A stretch of DNA of 38,000 nt from an uncultured Novosphingobium sp. (GTDB lineage Bacteria > Pseudomonadota > Alphaproteobacteria > Sphingomonadales > Sphingomonadaceae), in the NCBI GenBank assembly GCA_946886365.1, contig CAMPIM010000021.1, positions 1 to 38,000 on the forward strand, given 5' to 3'. Of the stretch, positions 16,400-29,185 are shown piece after piece (the first letter of the stretch is position 1; each line of letters begins with the position of its first letter). Position numbers and translations under genes: made by a program. The notes below the pieces were generated by a model. The model was given only the letters and a program-made list of their open reading frames with translations, did not search any database and was not told where the DNA came from.

Positions 16400-16720
16400 C
16401 TAGTCGCCGTTGGCATCGACTGTGAAAATCATCGTTTTACCTCGTGACGCAGGATCCCATCCTGCCAATAACGCCGCCCGCACGCCCCGTGCGGCAATCG
16501 TGTCGTTGATGTGGGAACGCCCTTTCGGCAATCCTTTCATCAGGCGCTTGGGCGTAGGAAATTCCAGTATGGCCTCGCGCGGCATGTCTTGCTGACGCAA
16601 CGAGACAGTCATGCCCTTCCAGCCATCACCAGAGGATAGCTGGGGCTCGCTCAGCAGTTCCCAGTCATATTTGAATCCGTCGATTTCGACTGTGCCGCCA
16701 TGGCTGCGGATATTGGACAT
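16400..16720 (-). CDS. Hypothetical protein
   Basis: The protein has 106 residues. Its ATG at 16720 is preceded by AGGGGCG. It is soluble and mixed alpha/beta in appearance (GTVEIDGFKYDWELLSEPQ, GWKGMTVSLRQQD, REAILEFPTPKR), with no signal or known motif. It has the look of a small lineage-conserved protein, but I cannot name a family. It is followed downstream only by the intergenic region before the transglutaminase-like gene. Confidence 0.7.
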   Translation of the reverse strand: MSNIRSHGGTVEIDGFKYDWELLSEPQLSSGDGWKGMTVSLRQQDMPREAILEFPTPKRLMKGLPKGRSHINDTIAARGVRAALLAGWDPASRGKTMIFTVDANGD

Positions 16721-16760
16721 GGTTCGCCCCTAGCATGCAGATGTCGGTACTTCACCCCCT

Positions 16761-17120
16761 TCACTGATAGTGCAGCGTCTTCCCGAACCCCTCATTCGCC
16801 TTGGTCATCCTGGCCAGCTTCCTGAGGTGACTGCGAACATGCCGCTCGAACCGTATATCGTCATGGATGCTCGTCGCCGGATATTCGTCCTGGCCGATCA
16901 GTTCCTTAAGGCGATTGGCGAACGCGGCCTGCTTTTGGGGGCAATCGCCATGCCTGAGCGCGCGACAAACCCACTCCTCGGCAGCGGCCTTGTCATAGTC
17001 GTCGCGCGCCTCATAACCGCGCCGGTCCGCCGCCGCCTGATCCAGCCTTGACGCCTCAATCCGGCGTTCCAGCCAAATGCGGACCTGTTCTCCGTCCCAT
17101 GGTTTCGATGAATCCGTCAT
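16761..17120 (-). CDS. Hypothetical protein, charged
   Basis: The protein has 119 residues from ATG 17120; the frame continues upstream, but the added residues look non-native. It is highly charged and helical (RIWLERRIEASRLDQAAADRRGYEARDDYDKAAAEEWVCRAL), with no membrane segment. It is divergent from the HNH-like gene at 17232, so the roughly 110 nt between them probably hold both promoters. No family is recognised. Confidence 0.65.
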   Translation of the reverse strand: MTDSSKPWDGEQVRIWLERRIEASRLDQAAADRRGYEARDDYDKAAAEEWVCRALRHGDCPQKQAAFANRLKELIGQDEYPATSIHDDIRFERHVRSHLRKLARMTKANEGFGKTLHYQ

Positions 17121-17231
17121 CGCTGTTTCCCATTCCAGTTCTCGGCAAGGCGCGGAGCGATATACTTGCCCGAATAATGCAGCAGTGCGCATCGCTATAG
17201 CCGACAGACAATCAGGCGGTTAAATCGACCC

Positions 17232-17570
17232 ATGGCCCGCAAGCGTTCGAAATACGATCCCTATGACCATCTCCCACAGGAAGATGAGGCTCCTGAAGCC
17301 CCCGTGCCCTGTTGGCTGTGCGGCCGACCAACCGGCAAGACCATCGTCTGGCATCACCCCATACCCAAGAGCCGCGGCGGGCGCGATGTCGTGCCGATGC
17401 ACTCCATTTGCCAGCAGACGCTGATTGCCAACTTCACCAATTCCGAACTTCAACGCCACGGGATGGAGGTGGCGGGCCTGTTGGAAAATCACAACGTGCG
17501 CAAATTCGTCGACTGGGTGGCGAAGAAGGATCCGGACTTCACGGCGACCATCGCGAAGAAGCAACGCTGA
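17232..17570 (+). CDS. HNH endonuclease-like protein, degenerate active site
   Basis: The protein has 112 residues. The zinc-binding CWLC (residues about 27-30), the HHPIPKSRGG block and the C-terminal FVDWVAKKDPDF match a small HNH family common in alphaproteobacteria. In the relatives I recall, the second half reads like ICHxxIHA. Here it reads SICQQTLIANF, so two His positions are replaced, and nuclease activity may be lost or altered. No obvious ribosome site precedes ATG 17232. It may act as a DNA-binding zinc protein. Confidence 0.65.
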   Translation: MARKRSKYDPYDHLPQEDEAPEAPVPCWLCGRPTGKTIVWHHPIPKSRGGRDVVPMHSICQQTLIANFTNSELQRHGMEVAGLLENHNVRKFVDWVAKKDPDFTATIAKKQR

Positions 17571-17823
17571 TTGGGCGGACTGTCGGCGCTACAGTCCCTC
17601 GTTCGATAACAGGAGTCATGACCTCCTGGACCCAGGGAATGGAAGATCGGTGGTCAGAAAGCGGCAGTGCGGATCAGACCGAAGGGATCGCATTCGCATC
17701 GCGCAATCTCGCGACCTTGAGATCAAGAAGGTTTTTTGCTAGCGGCTCTGGCTTCAACGGCAAATACGACGTGCCTTTGCAACACGCGGTGCGTCATCTA
17801 AATCGAATGTTCAAGGATAAACA

Positions 17824-18195
17824 TTGCCTTCCTATAAAGCTCCCTCGTTCCAAGACCGTATTGCCGCAGCAGGATCGGCCAAGCAAAAGGCCTTGGATGC
17901 ACTGAAAGCCAAGCCGCCCATCGACGAGGCAGTTATGGCGGAACGGCGCCGAGCGCGCGAAGCGCAGGATCAAGCAATTGCAATCCAGCGGGCGGCCAAG
18001 GCTGAAGCCGCTGCTTTAGCCAAAGCTCAAAAGGCGGAACGCAGAGCGGCCGAGCAGGCGGCGGAAGCTGAAAAACAAGCCGCCGCTGAGGCTGCGGCAG
18101 CACTCAAGGCCGCCAGGCTGACGCCCCCCAGCGCTGCTGAAATGAAAGCCGCTCGGGATGCTCGCTACGCTGCGCGCAAAGCTCGAAATAAATAG
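17824..18195 (+). CDS. DUF6481 family protein
   Basis: The protein has 123 residues with a TTG start at 17824 behind AAGGA (17813-17817). The start MPSYKAPSFQDR and the end ARDARYAARKARNK fit DUF6481. The centre is a long Ala/Glu/Lys/Arg-rich helix (about residues 36-100), probably coiled coil. Function is unknown; members are small cytosolic proteins of sphingomonads and relatives. Nothing in the sequence points to a partner. The roughly 250 nt upstream to the HNH-like gene hold no supported gene. Confidence 0.75.
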   Translation: MPSYKAPSFQDRIAAAGSAKQKALDALKAKPPIDEAVMAERRRAREAQDQAIAIQRAAKAEAAALAKAQKAERRAAEQAAEAEKQAAAEAAAALKAARLTPPSAAEMKAARDARYAARKARNK

Positions 18196-18309
18196 CTGAT
18201 GCCGCCCTCTGCAGGAGGGCTGCGAGGATGCCCGACGCGCACCGTCCAGGGCGAGTTGCTCAGGGCAACGTGCCGACACGCAGCATCCACGCTAATTCTG
18301 GAGAACAGT

Positions 18310-18501
18310 ATGGCCGATTTGTATCAGAAGGCATTGGAGTCGGAACGCCGAAGCCTGTGGGCCGAATGCAGGCTGAAAGGCCTTGCAAAGGATACTCCGG
18401 AGCGCATCCGTATAGCGGAACTGGACGAATTGCTTGCGAAGCATAAAGCCAAGAAAGGCGGCGGATCTGCTCCGTCCGGCCCTGAGGCGGAAATTCCATG
18501 A
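18310..18501 (+). CDS. Small hypothetical protein
   Basis: This 63-residue protein starts at ATG 18310, preceded by GGAGAA (18300-18305). It is a helical, charged protein (LYQKALESERRSLWAECRLKG, ERIRIAELDELLAKHKAKK) with a Gly/Ser/Pro tail. Its stop overlaps the next start as ATGA (18498-18501), so the two small genes form a coupled pair. No family is recognised. Confidence 0.65.
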   Translation: MADLYQKALESERRSLWAECRLKGLAKDTPERIRIAELDELLAKHKAKKGGGSAPSGPEAEIP

Positions 18502-18683
18502 ACGGTTACATCAAATTCGAGACGCCCGATGGCGATGTCCTCGCCATTAATGCAGACCGTGTCAGCTTTGTTCGACGTTACAGAGGAACTGATCAAGCCA
18601 GCGCCATTAATTTCGAAAAGGGGCATTACATCGTCGTCAGGGGCGACCTCGATGCAGTAATGGAAGCGCTCGCCGAGGGGTAA
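18498..18683 (+). CDS. Small hypothetical protein, FlbD-like fold pattern
   Basis: This 61-residue protein starts within the ATGA overlap. The pattern of short beta strands (YIKFETPDGDVLAINADRVSFVR), then HYIVVRGDLDAVMEAL, resembles small FlbD-like or LSm-like proteins in layout, but the similarity is only impressionistic. Coupling to the upstream 63-residue protein suggests a joint function. Confidence 0.65.
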   Translation: MNGYIKFETPDGDVLAINADRVSFVRRYRGTDQASAINFEKGHYIVVRGDLDAVMEALAEG

Positions 18684-19042
18684 TTCGCTGAGTTCGACCC
18701 TTTGTAGCCGTTCGGCCGCCAAATTTCCGGCCCTAGCTGCAGACCAGCCGCTTTTTCAACTCCTGCATTCTGGGATGGCCGTTTGCTGACTGGCGACTTT
18801 CCCGGCAGCGGGAGCCGGAAGCTGCCGCTCCGCCGCGACCATCGTACGATGCAACAAAATCGGCAATAGGGTTGCGGAGATAAATTCTAGATCAGGTTGA
18901 AAACTACGCAGCCTGAGCAGATGCGAGGATAGCATCTCTGACCCACGTGCCCAAAAACCACGCCGGCAAACCCTTCAGAACTGCGCCATTCCTCAGGCGC
19001 AGCATGCCCGAAGGCGAAAATCAGTTACCTTGTCAAACTGAA
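18684..19042. other. Intergenic region before tRNA-Leu
   Basis: No gene is supported. A short GGCAGC/GCTGCC stem is present near 18810-18835. Nothing resembling an integrase or attachment repeat of the tRNA 3' end was noticed. Confidence 0.5.
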
Positions 19043-19129
19043 TGGTGCGGTCGAGAAGACTCGAACTTCCACGGCCTTTCGGCCACAACGACCTCAACGT
19101 TGCGCGTCTACCAATTCCGCCACGACCGC
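19043..19129 (-). tRNA. tRNA-Leu (anticodon GAG)
   Basis: The acceptor arms GCGGTCG and CGACCGC pair perfectly. Discriminator A and an encoded CCA lie at 19043-19046. The anticodon stem CAACG/CGTTG encloses a loop with GAG (19093-19095 on the plus strand reads CTC), and a long class-II variable arm (TGGCCGAAAGGCCG) fits leucine. The T-loop TTCGAGT is intact. Confidence 0.97.
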
Positions 19130-19280
19130 ACATCTGAAGGGAAACCGGCGGGGCCGGTGCCTTGGTAGGAGGCGGCCCTTAGCAAAGGCCTTGGACCCAT
19201 GCAACAACCGATCTTCATGTGCGTTTCTTTTGCCGGGTGTTGGCGATGATTCAGGCGAGCGCGGAAGAGGAGAAGGTCGC

Positions 19281-19754
19281 ATGTCCCCCCGTTTCTGGTT
19301 GTTCAGCCTGGCGAGCGCGGGGGCCGCGTTGGTCAGTGGGCTAGGCCTTGGGCTCTACGCGACGACGCCGCCACGGCTGTCCTTCACCGATGTGCAATCC
19401 TCCTCCTACTCCGCCTCGCCTATCTCGATCGCGCAACCGGAAAGCAGTCCCGACCTGACCGGGCCGGATGAGATCAACTGCAAGGGCTGCGGCCCGACCC
19501 TCGCGGATCGGCAAATGGCAAGCATGATGGCGGGCTGGAGCGGCTATGACGATCCGGTTGTGCAGCGTTATGAGGCGCAGGATGAGCGAACCGAAGATTG
19601 GCAACCGCTTGAAGACGCCCCGCCATCGCCGATGCACAGACTACAAGCCAACATAGACCGGTTCGCGAACGGCGATGATGCACAGCCGCAGCCGACTCAA
19701 CTGGCACAGGGCAACGGCGCGAAATTCGATTCTGCGCCTGCCGTTTCACCCTAG
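19281..19754 (+). CDS. Hypothetical protein with N-terminal membrane anchor
   Basis: From ATG 19281 the protein has 157 residues; a GAGGAGAAGG site ends shortly before it. A single hydrophobic segment (residues about 5-28, FWLFSLASAGAALVSGLGLGLY) is followed by a Pro/Ser/Gln-rich periplasmic region. That region includes a CKGCGPTLADRQ motif and a WSGYDDPVVQRYEAQDE block. A lone CXXC suggests a disulfide or metal site. I do not recognise the family. It converges with gltB. Confidence 0.7.
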   Translation: MSPRFWLFSLASAGAALVSGLGLGLYATTPPRLSFTDVQSSSYSASPISIAQPESSPDLTGPDEINCKGCGPTLADRQMASMMAGWSGYDDPVVQRYEAQDERTEDWQPLEDAPPSPMHRLQANIDRFANGDDAQPQPTQLAQGNGAKFDSAPAVSP

Positions 19755-19794
19755 GCAAAGCGGCGCAGCAGCCCCAAGCACGGAATGACCCAAT

Positions 19795-19830
19795 AAAAAG
19801 GGGAGGAAAGCCCTCTGCCTTTCCTCCCCC
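19795..19830 (-). terminator. Intrinsic terminator of the gltD-gltB operon
   Basis: On the minus strand GGGGAGGAAAG (19829-19819) pairs with CTTTCCTCCCC (19810-19800), an 11-bp stem with an 8-nt loop. It is followed directly by TTTTTATTG. It lies 6 nt after the gltB stop, and the stem plus T-tract are textbook. Confidence 0.9.
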
Positions 19831-19835
19831 TCATC

Positions 19836-24352
<4,517 letters not shown>

Positions 24353-24356
<4 letters not shown>

Positions 24357-24889
24357 GATGAACTTCCCTTGATCTTCTGTGACGCGGCCCACTCTTCGAC
24401 CGCTTGTTTGATTTTGGCCTCCAGAGCAGGCTGATGCTCGCTGGATGCCTTAAGGCCGATCTGCGCCAGTCGCGGCATCATCTGTGGCATGACACTTTGC
24501 GCCTTGCGCATCACAGGATCAGTTTGGAGGACGGCTAAGCGTTGTAACTCTGCTGCACTGAAATAATCCGCATAGATCTGCGCCGCGTCATCGAGCGCCG
24601 TCCGCTTCATATCAGCAAGCATCGCTACCAGTTCCTCGTTCACGACACGGCGTAATGTCTGTTTCAGATCGGCGGGCATGGTGATGCCCAACTTCGATTC
24701 TTGCTGGACGACATTATGTTCGAAAGCAGTAGTAGCCATCGCCAGACCCGTCTGTTCCATCTGCCGCTCAAAGTCGGTGGCCACCAGCAGGTCGCGCGCA
24801 GCCGCGAGGGCGGCCAGCCGGTCGCCGGTTTGCGCGCTCGCTGGTGCGACTGCAAAGGCCAGGGCCAGGGGGATAGCAATCAGCCTCAT
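24353..24889 (-). CDS. DUF2059 exported protein between gltD and gltB
   Basis: The protein has 178 residues starting at ATG 24889, with a Sec signal (MRLIAIPLALAFAVAPASAQ). The remainder is helical, with the DUF2059 pattern (ELVAMLADMKRTALDDAAQIYADYFSAAELQRLAVL), including the typical YADYFSAAEL. DUF2059 proteins are periplasmic and of unknown function. Both ends overlap neighbours as ATGA (24886-24889 with gltD, 24353-24356 with gltB), so it is translationally coupled inside the glutamate synthase operon. A link to nitrogen metabolism or to envelope function under the same control is possible but unproven. Confidence 0.88.
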
Positions 24890-26337
24890 GCCGCTTGTCT
24901 CTCGCCGACCGCAGCCTTGGCCTTCGCCTTCAGATAACGGTGCATATGCTCCGTCACATCGCGGCCGTCGCGGATCGCCCACACGACCAACGAAGCGCCC
25001 CGCACGATGTCGCCAGCGGCAAACACGCCGTCCATCGACGTCATCATCGTCTTGTGATCGACGCGCAGCGTGCCCCAGCGGGTGACCGACAAATCCTCCG
25101 CGCCGAACAGCTTGGGTAGCTCTTCAGGATCATAGCCCAGCGCCTTGATAACGAGATCAGCGTCCAGCGTATGCTCGGTGCCCGGATCGGCCTCCGGCGC
25201 GCGGCGGCCCGAAGCGTCGGGCTGGCCAAGGCGCATCTTCGTCACCTTGACGCCAGTCACATGTTCGGTGCCTTCAAATGCGATCGGGGCGGAAAGCCAG
25301 ACGAACTCGACGCCTTCCTCCTCCGCATTCTGAACCTCGCGTTGCGAGCCCGGCATATTCTCCCGGTCGCGGCGGTAGAGGCACTTCACCGAAGTCGCAC
25401 CCTGACGCACGGCCGTGCGGACGCAGTCCATCGCCGTGTCGCCGCCCCCGATGACGACCACCTTCTTGCCATTGGCATGCAGCGATCCGTCCTCATGCTC
25501 CGGCACTGCGTCACCGAACCCGGCCTTGTTGGAAGCGATGAGGAAGTCGAGCGCCTTGACCACGCCCGGCGCGCCGACCCCCGGCGCCTTGATGTCGCGC
25601 GGTTTGTAGACGCCGGTGGCGATCAGGATGGCGTCATGGCGGCTGCGCAACTCTTCCATCGACGCATCGCGGCCGACCTCGAAGCCCTCATGGAAGACAA
25701 TGCCGCCGTCCTTCAAGCGCTGGACCCGGCGCATGACCACGTCCTTTTCCAGCTTGAAGCCGGGAATGCCATAGGTCAGCAGCCCGCCCGCGCGGTCGTG
25801 CCGGTCATAGACATGCACCTCATAGCCCGCGACGCGCAGATATTCGGCGGTTGTGAGCCCCGCCGGACCCGCCCCGATCACGCCCACCGACTGACCAAGC
25901 GGCTTGCCCGGCACCAGCGGCTCAACCCAGCCTTCTTTCCAGGCGGTGTCGGTGATGAACTTTTCGACAGAGCCGATCGTGACCGCGCCATGGCCTGAAA
26001 ACTCAATAACGCAATTGCCTTCGCACAGCCGGTCCTGCGGACAGATGCGGCCGCAAATCTCCGGCATCGTGCTGGTCAGGTTCGACAGCTCATAGGCTTC
26101 GCGCAGCCGCCCTTCGGCGGTCAGGCGCAGCCAGTCCGGGATATGGTTGTGCAGCGGGCAGTGGGTCGCGCAATAAGGCACGCCACATTGCGAGCAACGC
26201 GCCGCCTGCTCTTCCGCTCGCTCCAGAAGAAAGCTGCTGCTGATCTCCAGGAAATCGTCGGCGCGATCGTCGGCCGAACGCTTCTCGGGATAGGCTTGGC
26301 CCGTTCCCACAAATTTCAGCATCGGATTGTCAGCCAT
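24886..26337 (-). CDS. gltD: Glutamate synthase small subunit GltD
   Basis: The protein has 483 residues. The N-terminal 4Fe-4S domain has Cys48, Cys51, Cys56 and Cys60 (CSQCGVPYCATHC), then CGRICPQDRLCEGNC. The FAD-binding GAGPAGLTTAEYL and the NADPH-binding VIGGGDTAMDC segments follow. GltD oxidises NADPH and passes electrons to GltB. ATG 26337 is preceded by AGGGA. It is the first gene of the operon, with a palindrome and a TATACT-like -10 in the upstream region. Confidence 0.98.
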   Translation of the reverse strand: MADNPMLKFVGTGQAYPEKRSADDRADDFLEISSSFLLERAEEQAARCSQCGVPYCATHCPLHNHIPDWLRLTAEGRLREAYELSNLTSTMPEICGRICPQDRLCEGNCVIEFSGHGAVTIGSVEKFITDTAWKEGWVEPLVPGKPLGQSVGVIGAGPAGLTTAEYLRVAGYEVHVYDRHDRAGGLLTYGIPGFKLEKDVVMRRVQRLKDGGIVFHEGFEVGRDASMEELRSRHDAILIATGVYKPRDIKAPGVGAPGVVKALDFLIASNKAGFGDAVPEHEDGSLHANGKKVVVIGGGDTAMDCVRTAVRQGATSVKCLYRRDRENMPGSQREVQNAEEEGVEFVWLSAPIAFEGTEHVTGVKVTKMRLGQPDASGRRAPEADPGTEHTLDADLVIKALGYDPEELPKLFGAEDLSVTRWGTLRVDHKTMMTSMDGVFAAGDIVRGASLVVWAIRDGRDVTEHMHRYLKAKAKAAVGERQAA

Positions 26338-26402
26338 GGTGAGTCCCTAAAATCTGTTCAGGGCTCACATAGCAGAAAAACCGCCAAAGTCACGCGGATT
26401 CG

Positions 26403-26428
26403 AGTATAAAGGTCATATTGGCTGACCT
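26403..26428 (-). promoter_or_regulatory. Candidate promoter/operator of gltD operon
   Basis: On the minus strand a dyad AGGTCA-N7-TGACCT (26428-26410) is followed within 2 nt by TATACT (26408-26403), a -10-like hexamer about 65 nt before the gltD start. The dyad would cover the promoter spacer, as repressor operators often do. The regulator is unknown. Confidence 0.45.
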
Positions 26429-26500
26429 AAACTGAGGCTATTCCCAACACGCTTGGTCGAATGAGCGATCGGCAAGGCTAAATCTATGACCGATTCGGAC

Positions 26501-27310
26501 CTACCTTAACCACAGCCATATGAGCGCGCCCGTCCCAGCGATGATCCGATACCAGGCAAAGGGGACAAAGCCCTGCCGAGAAACCAGGCCGACGAACCAC
26601 CGGATAACTAGCAGCGCGACGATGAAAGACACGACAAAACCCAAGGCAATGCTGCCCCAGCCCACCGTGGCGGAGGTGACGTCGCTACCCTTTTTCAGCA
26701 GCTCCAGCGTCGATGCGCCCAGCATCGTCGGGATAGCCAGAAAGAAGCTGAACTCCGCCGCTGTCCGCCGCTCGACCCCCAGCGCCAGCGCGCCCATGAT
26801 CGTCGCGCCCGACCGGCTGACCCCCGGGATCATGGAGATGCACTGGATAAACCCGATGCCGATAACCCGCGCCAACGGGATGTCGGCTATGCCGTGAAAG
26901 CGGTTATCCTTCGCCATCCGCTCGATCGCCAATATGGCGATGCCGCCGATGATCAGCGCCCAGGCAACCACCTGCGGCGCACCCAGCAGCACTTCGATAT
27001 AATCATGCATCGCCAGCCCGACCACGACGGACGGCAGAAAGGCGACCAGCAGGTTGCGCAGAAACCGCCAGCTCATGGGTTCCTTGCGCAGCAACCCCAT
27101 CGCCACCGCCCAAAACGTCCGCCAGTACAGCACCACCACCGCCAGGATCGCGCCCAGCTGGATGATGACGTTGAACATCGCCCAGGTCGCCGCGTCATAA
27201 CCCAGCAGTTCGCTCGCCAAAATCAGGTGCCCGGTGGAGGACACCGGCAGGAATTCGGTCAGCCCCTCGACGATGCCAAGCAGGATGACCGTCAGAAAAT
27301 GGAGGTCCAT
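26501..27310 (-). CDS. uppP: Undecaprenyl-diphosphatase UppP (BacA)
   Basis: This 269-residue polytopic membrane protein dephosphorylates undecaprenyl pyrophosphate to recycle the lipid carrier for peptidoglycan and other envelope polymers. The two conserved blocks are intact: EGLTEFLPVSSTGH (Glu15, Glu19, His28) and PGVSRSGATI with the catalytic Arg. Length and number of membrane segments are standard. It is separated by 163 nt from gltD, and the stop is TAG at 26501-26503. Confidence 0.97.
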   Translation of the reverse strand: MDLHFLTVILLGIVEGLTEFLPVSSTGHLILASELLGYDAATWAMFNVIIQLGAILAVVVLYWRTFWAVAMGLLRKEPMSWRFLRNLLVAFLPSVVVGLAMHDYIEVLLGAPQVVAWALIIGGIAILAIERMAKDNRFHGIADIPLARVIGIGFIQCISMIPGVSRSGATIMGALALGVERRTAAEFSFFLAIPTMLGASTLELLKKGSDVTSATVGWGSIALGFVVSFIVALLVIRWFVGLVSRQGFVPFAWYRIIAGTGALIWLWLR

Positions 27311-27485
27311 GGGCGGCTCTGGTCCTTGAACTGGAAAGGGAAATCCGCGCGGAACCCGGCGGAGGAAAGATCGCGCTTATTGTGCAGATGCGGGACGCGC
27401 GTGCAATGCACGGCAACGCTCATCGCCGCGCCATCCCGTCATTCCATCGACAGTTGAACAGGCGGCGATGGCTCGCGCGCTCAGG

Positions 27486-28421
27486 TCAGGCCTTGACGCG
27501 TCCGGCGAAGCGGCCATGGCGGCGGTAGCGGACCAGCCAGCTATCGGCGATCGCCTCCATCGGCGTGGGTGACACGCCCAACTCAGCAAGCCCCGGCATG
27601 CCCGCCGACACGATATTGTCCTTCTGCAACATCGCATATTGATCCCGCGTGATCGGCGCGCCCGGCAGCCAGCCGAAGCTCGCGATGGTCGATGCGATCG
27701 GCGCAGGCACCGCGATCAGGCTGCGATTGCGGCCAATGGCCTTGGCGATCCAGCCGTTAAGCTCCATCATGCTGAGCTGTCGCGGGCCGCCCAATTCGAA
27801 TGTCTTGCCGCCGTGAAGGCCGGGGTCCGCCGCCGCATTGACGATCGCCTGCGCAACGTCGGCGACATAGACCGGCTGGAACTTCGTATTGGCGCCGATC
27901 ACCGGAACCACCGGCAGGCGGCTGATCAGGTCGGCGAAACGGTTGAGGAACTGATCTTCCGGCCCGAAGATGATCGACGGACGAATGATGGTCGCGGCAG
28001 GGAAAGCTGCCCGAACCGCCGCCTCGCCCGCAGCCTTGGACCGTCCATAGGCGGAAGGGCTCTCCGCATCCGCGCCGATGGCCGAGACATGAACCAGCGC
28101 CTTGACCCCGGCTTCCGCCGCGGCCTTCGCTACATTGGCCGCGCCGTCATGATGCGATCCTTCCAGGTCGCCGCTCAGCACGCCCACCAGATTGATGACG
28201 ATATCGCTCCCGGCAATCGCCCGTGCGACGCTCTGCGCATTCCGAATATCCGCCGCAATGAGTTGCTTTTGCCCCAGCGCACCCAAAGGCTGGATGCGAA
28301 AGGCGCTCGCCAGGTCGCGCTGGGCTATGCGCACCCGCGCGCCGCGTTCCATCAGGGCCTGGGCGACCTGTCGGCCAAGGAAGCCGCCGCCGCCGAACAC
28401 CGTAACCAGATTGTCCTTCAT
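27486..28421 (-). CDS. Complex I NDUFA9 subunit-like NAD(P)-binding protein
   Basis: The protein has 311 residues from ATG 28421 (MKDNLVTVFGGGGFLG). ATG 28433, four codons upstream with AGGAC, is an equally possible start. It is an atypical short-chain dehydrogenase: a Rossmann GGGGFLG at the N-terminus, then LVHVSAIGAD, SAYGRSKAAGE (YxxxK) and IIRPSIIFGPEDQFLNRFA. This pattern fits the NDUFA9 family, an accessory factor of respiratory complex I or quinone biosynthesis in alphaproteobacteria. It is a single-gene unit or cotranscribed from GDT1 upstream; a hairpin lies between them. Confidence 0.9.
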   Translation of the reverse strand: MKDNLVTVFGGGGFLGRQVAQALMERGARVRIAQRDLASAFRIQPLGALGQKQLIAADIRNAQSVARAIAGSDIVINLVGVLSGDLEGSHHDGAANVAKAAAEAGVKALVHVSAIGADAESPSAYGRSKAAGEAAVRAAFPAATIIRPSIIFGPEDQFLNRFADLISRLPVVPVIGANTKFQPVYVADVAQAIVNAAADPGLHGGKTFELGGPRQLSMMELNGWIAKAIGRNRSLIAVPAPIASTIASFGWLPGAPITRDQYAMLQKDNIVSAGMPGLAELGVSPTPMEAIADSWLVRYRRHGRFAGRVKA

Positions 28422-28478
28422 CACGCGTTCCATGCCTGTCCTGCTTGGGGAAAATGACTTAGCTCCCCCTTGCAACAG

Positions 28479-28509
28479 CCGCCGCCCGCTGACAACAGCC
28501 GGGCGGCGG
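28479..28509 (-). terminator. Hairpin between GDT1-like and NDUFA9-like genes
   Basis: CCGCCGCCCG (28479-28488) and CGGGCGGCGG (28500-28509) make a perfect 10-bp GC stem with an 11-nt loop, 15 nt past the stop of the GDT1-like gene. There is no T-tract on the minus strand; T6 lies beyond the stem on the plus strand. Confidence 0.4.
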
Positions 28510-28523
28510 TCCCTGTTCCTTTT

Positions 28524-29102
28524 TTAACCGATCCAGCCCTGCAAGTCCGCGATCATCCACAGGCCAAGGCCCAGGAACAGCAGCGCCGCGCCGATCTGCA
28601 ACGCGCGCATCGGCACCTTCTTCGCCAGCGCCTCGCCAAACAGCACCGCAGGCACATTGGCGATCATCATGCCCAGCGTCGTGCCCGTCGTCACCGCCAG
28701 CACATTGTCGAACTGTGCGCCCAGCGCCACCGTCGCGACCTGCGTCTTGTCGCCCATCTCCACCAGGAAGAAGGCGATCAGCGTCGTCACGAAAACCCCC
28801 GCCTTGGACGGCGCTTTCAGCGGCTCGTCCTCATCGATCTTGTCGGGGATCAGCGTCCATCCCGCCATTGCGATGAAGCTCGCCGCCACGGCATAGCGGA
28901 ACCAGGGCTGCGTCAGCACGCCCGCGATCGAATGCCCAACCAGCGCCGCAAGGAAATGATTGGCCATCGTAGCGAACAGGATGCCGAGTATGATCGGCAC
29001 CGGCTTCCTGAAACGGGTGGCGAGCAGCATGGCCAGCAACTGCGTCTTGTCGCCCATCTCGGCGAGCGCGACCAGTGCGGTAGAGGTGAAGAGAGCGTCC
29101 AT
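28524..29102 (-). CDS. TMEM165/GDT1 (UPF0016) family probable Mn2+ exporter
   Basis: The protein has 192 residues and six membrane segments in two homologous halves. Each half carries the signature EMGDKTQ (Glu15-Gln21 and near residue 114), which forms the cation site. A charged cytoplasmic loop (DKIDEDEPLKAPSK) joins the halves. Characterised bacterial members export manganese. The assignment is strongly supported by the manganese riboswitch-like leader upstream (29186-29324). ATG 29102 has only a weak GGA ribosome site, next to a possible sequestering stem. Confidence 0.93.
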   Translation of the reverse strand: MDALFTSTALVALAEMGDKTQLLAMLLATRFRKPVPIILGILFATMANHFLAALVGHSIAGVLTQPWFRYAVAASFIAMAGWTLIPDKIDEDEPLKAPSKAGVFVTTLIAFFLVEMGDKTQVATVALGAQFDNVLAVTTGTTLGMMIANVPAVLFGEALAKKVPMRALQIGAALLFLGLGLWMIADLQGWIG

Positions 29103-29116
29103 CGATAGATATCCGG

Positions 29117-29180
29117 GGCCGGGCGAAGGGTTGAAGACGCAATGCCACCGCCTCTTCCCGCCCGGCCGGACAGGGAAGAG
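29117..29180 (-). promoter_or_regulatory. Expression platform of the GDT1-like gene, two competing stems
   Basis: Stem A is CTCTTCCC/GGGAAGAG (29180-29173 with 29159-29152). Stem B is GGCCGGGCG/CGCCCGGCC (29167-29159 with 29125-29117). The 5' strand of B lies in the loop of A, so the two are mutually exclusive or form a pseudoknot. Stem B ends next to the ribosome-binding region, which suggests translational control. Confidence 0.5.
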
Positions 29181-29185
29181 CCGAT

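Noticed and set aside
16098..16403. Plus-strand open frame of about 100 codons in the gap before 16400
   Set aside because: No ribosome site, Arg/Ser-rich composition, and no protein-like pattern.
19043..19129. tRNA-Leu as an integration site for a genomic island
   Set aside because: No integrase and no repeated copy of the tRNA 3' end was found in the window.
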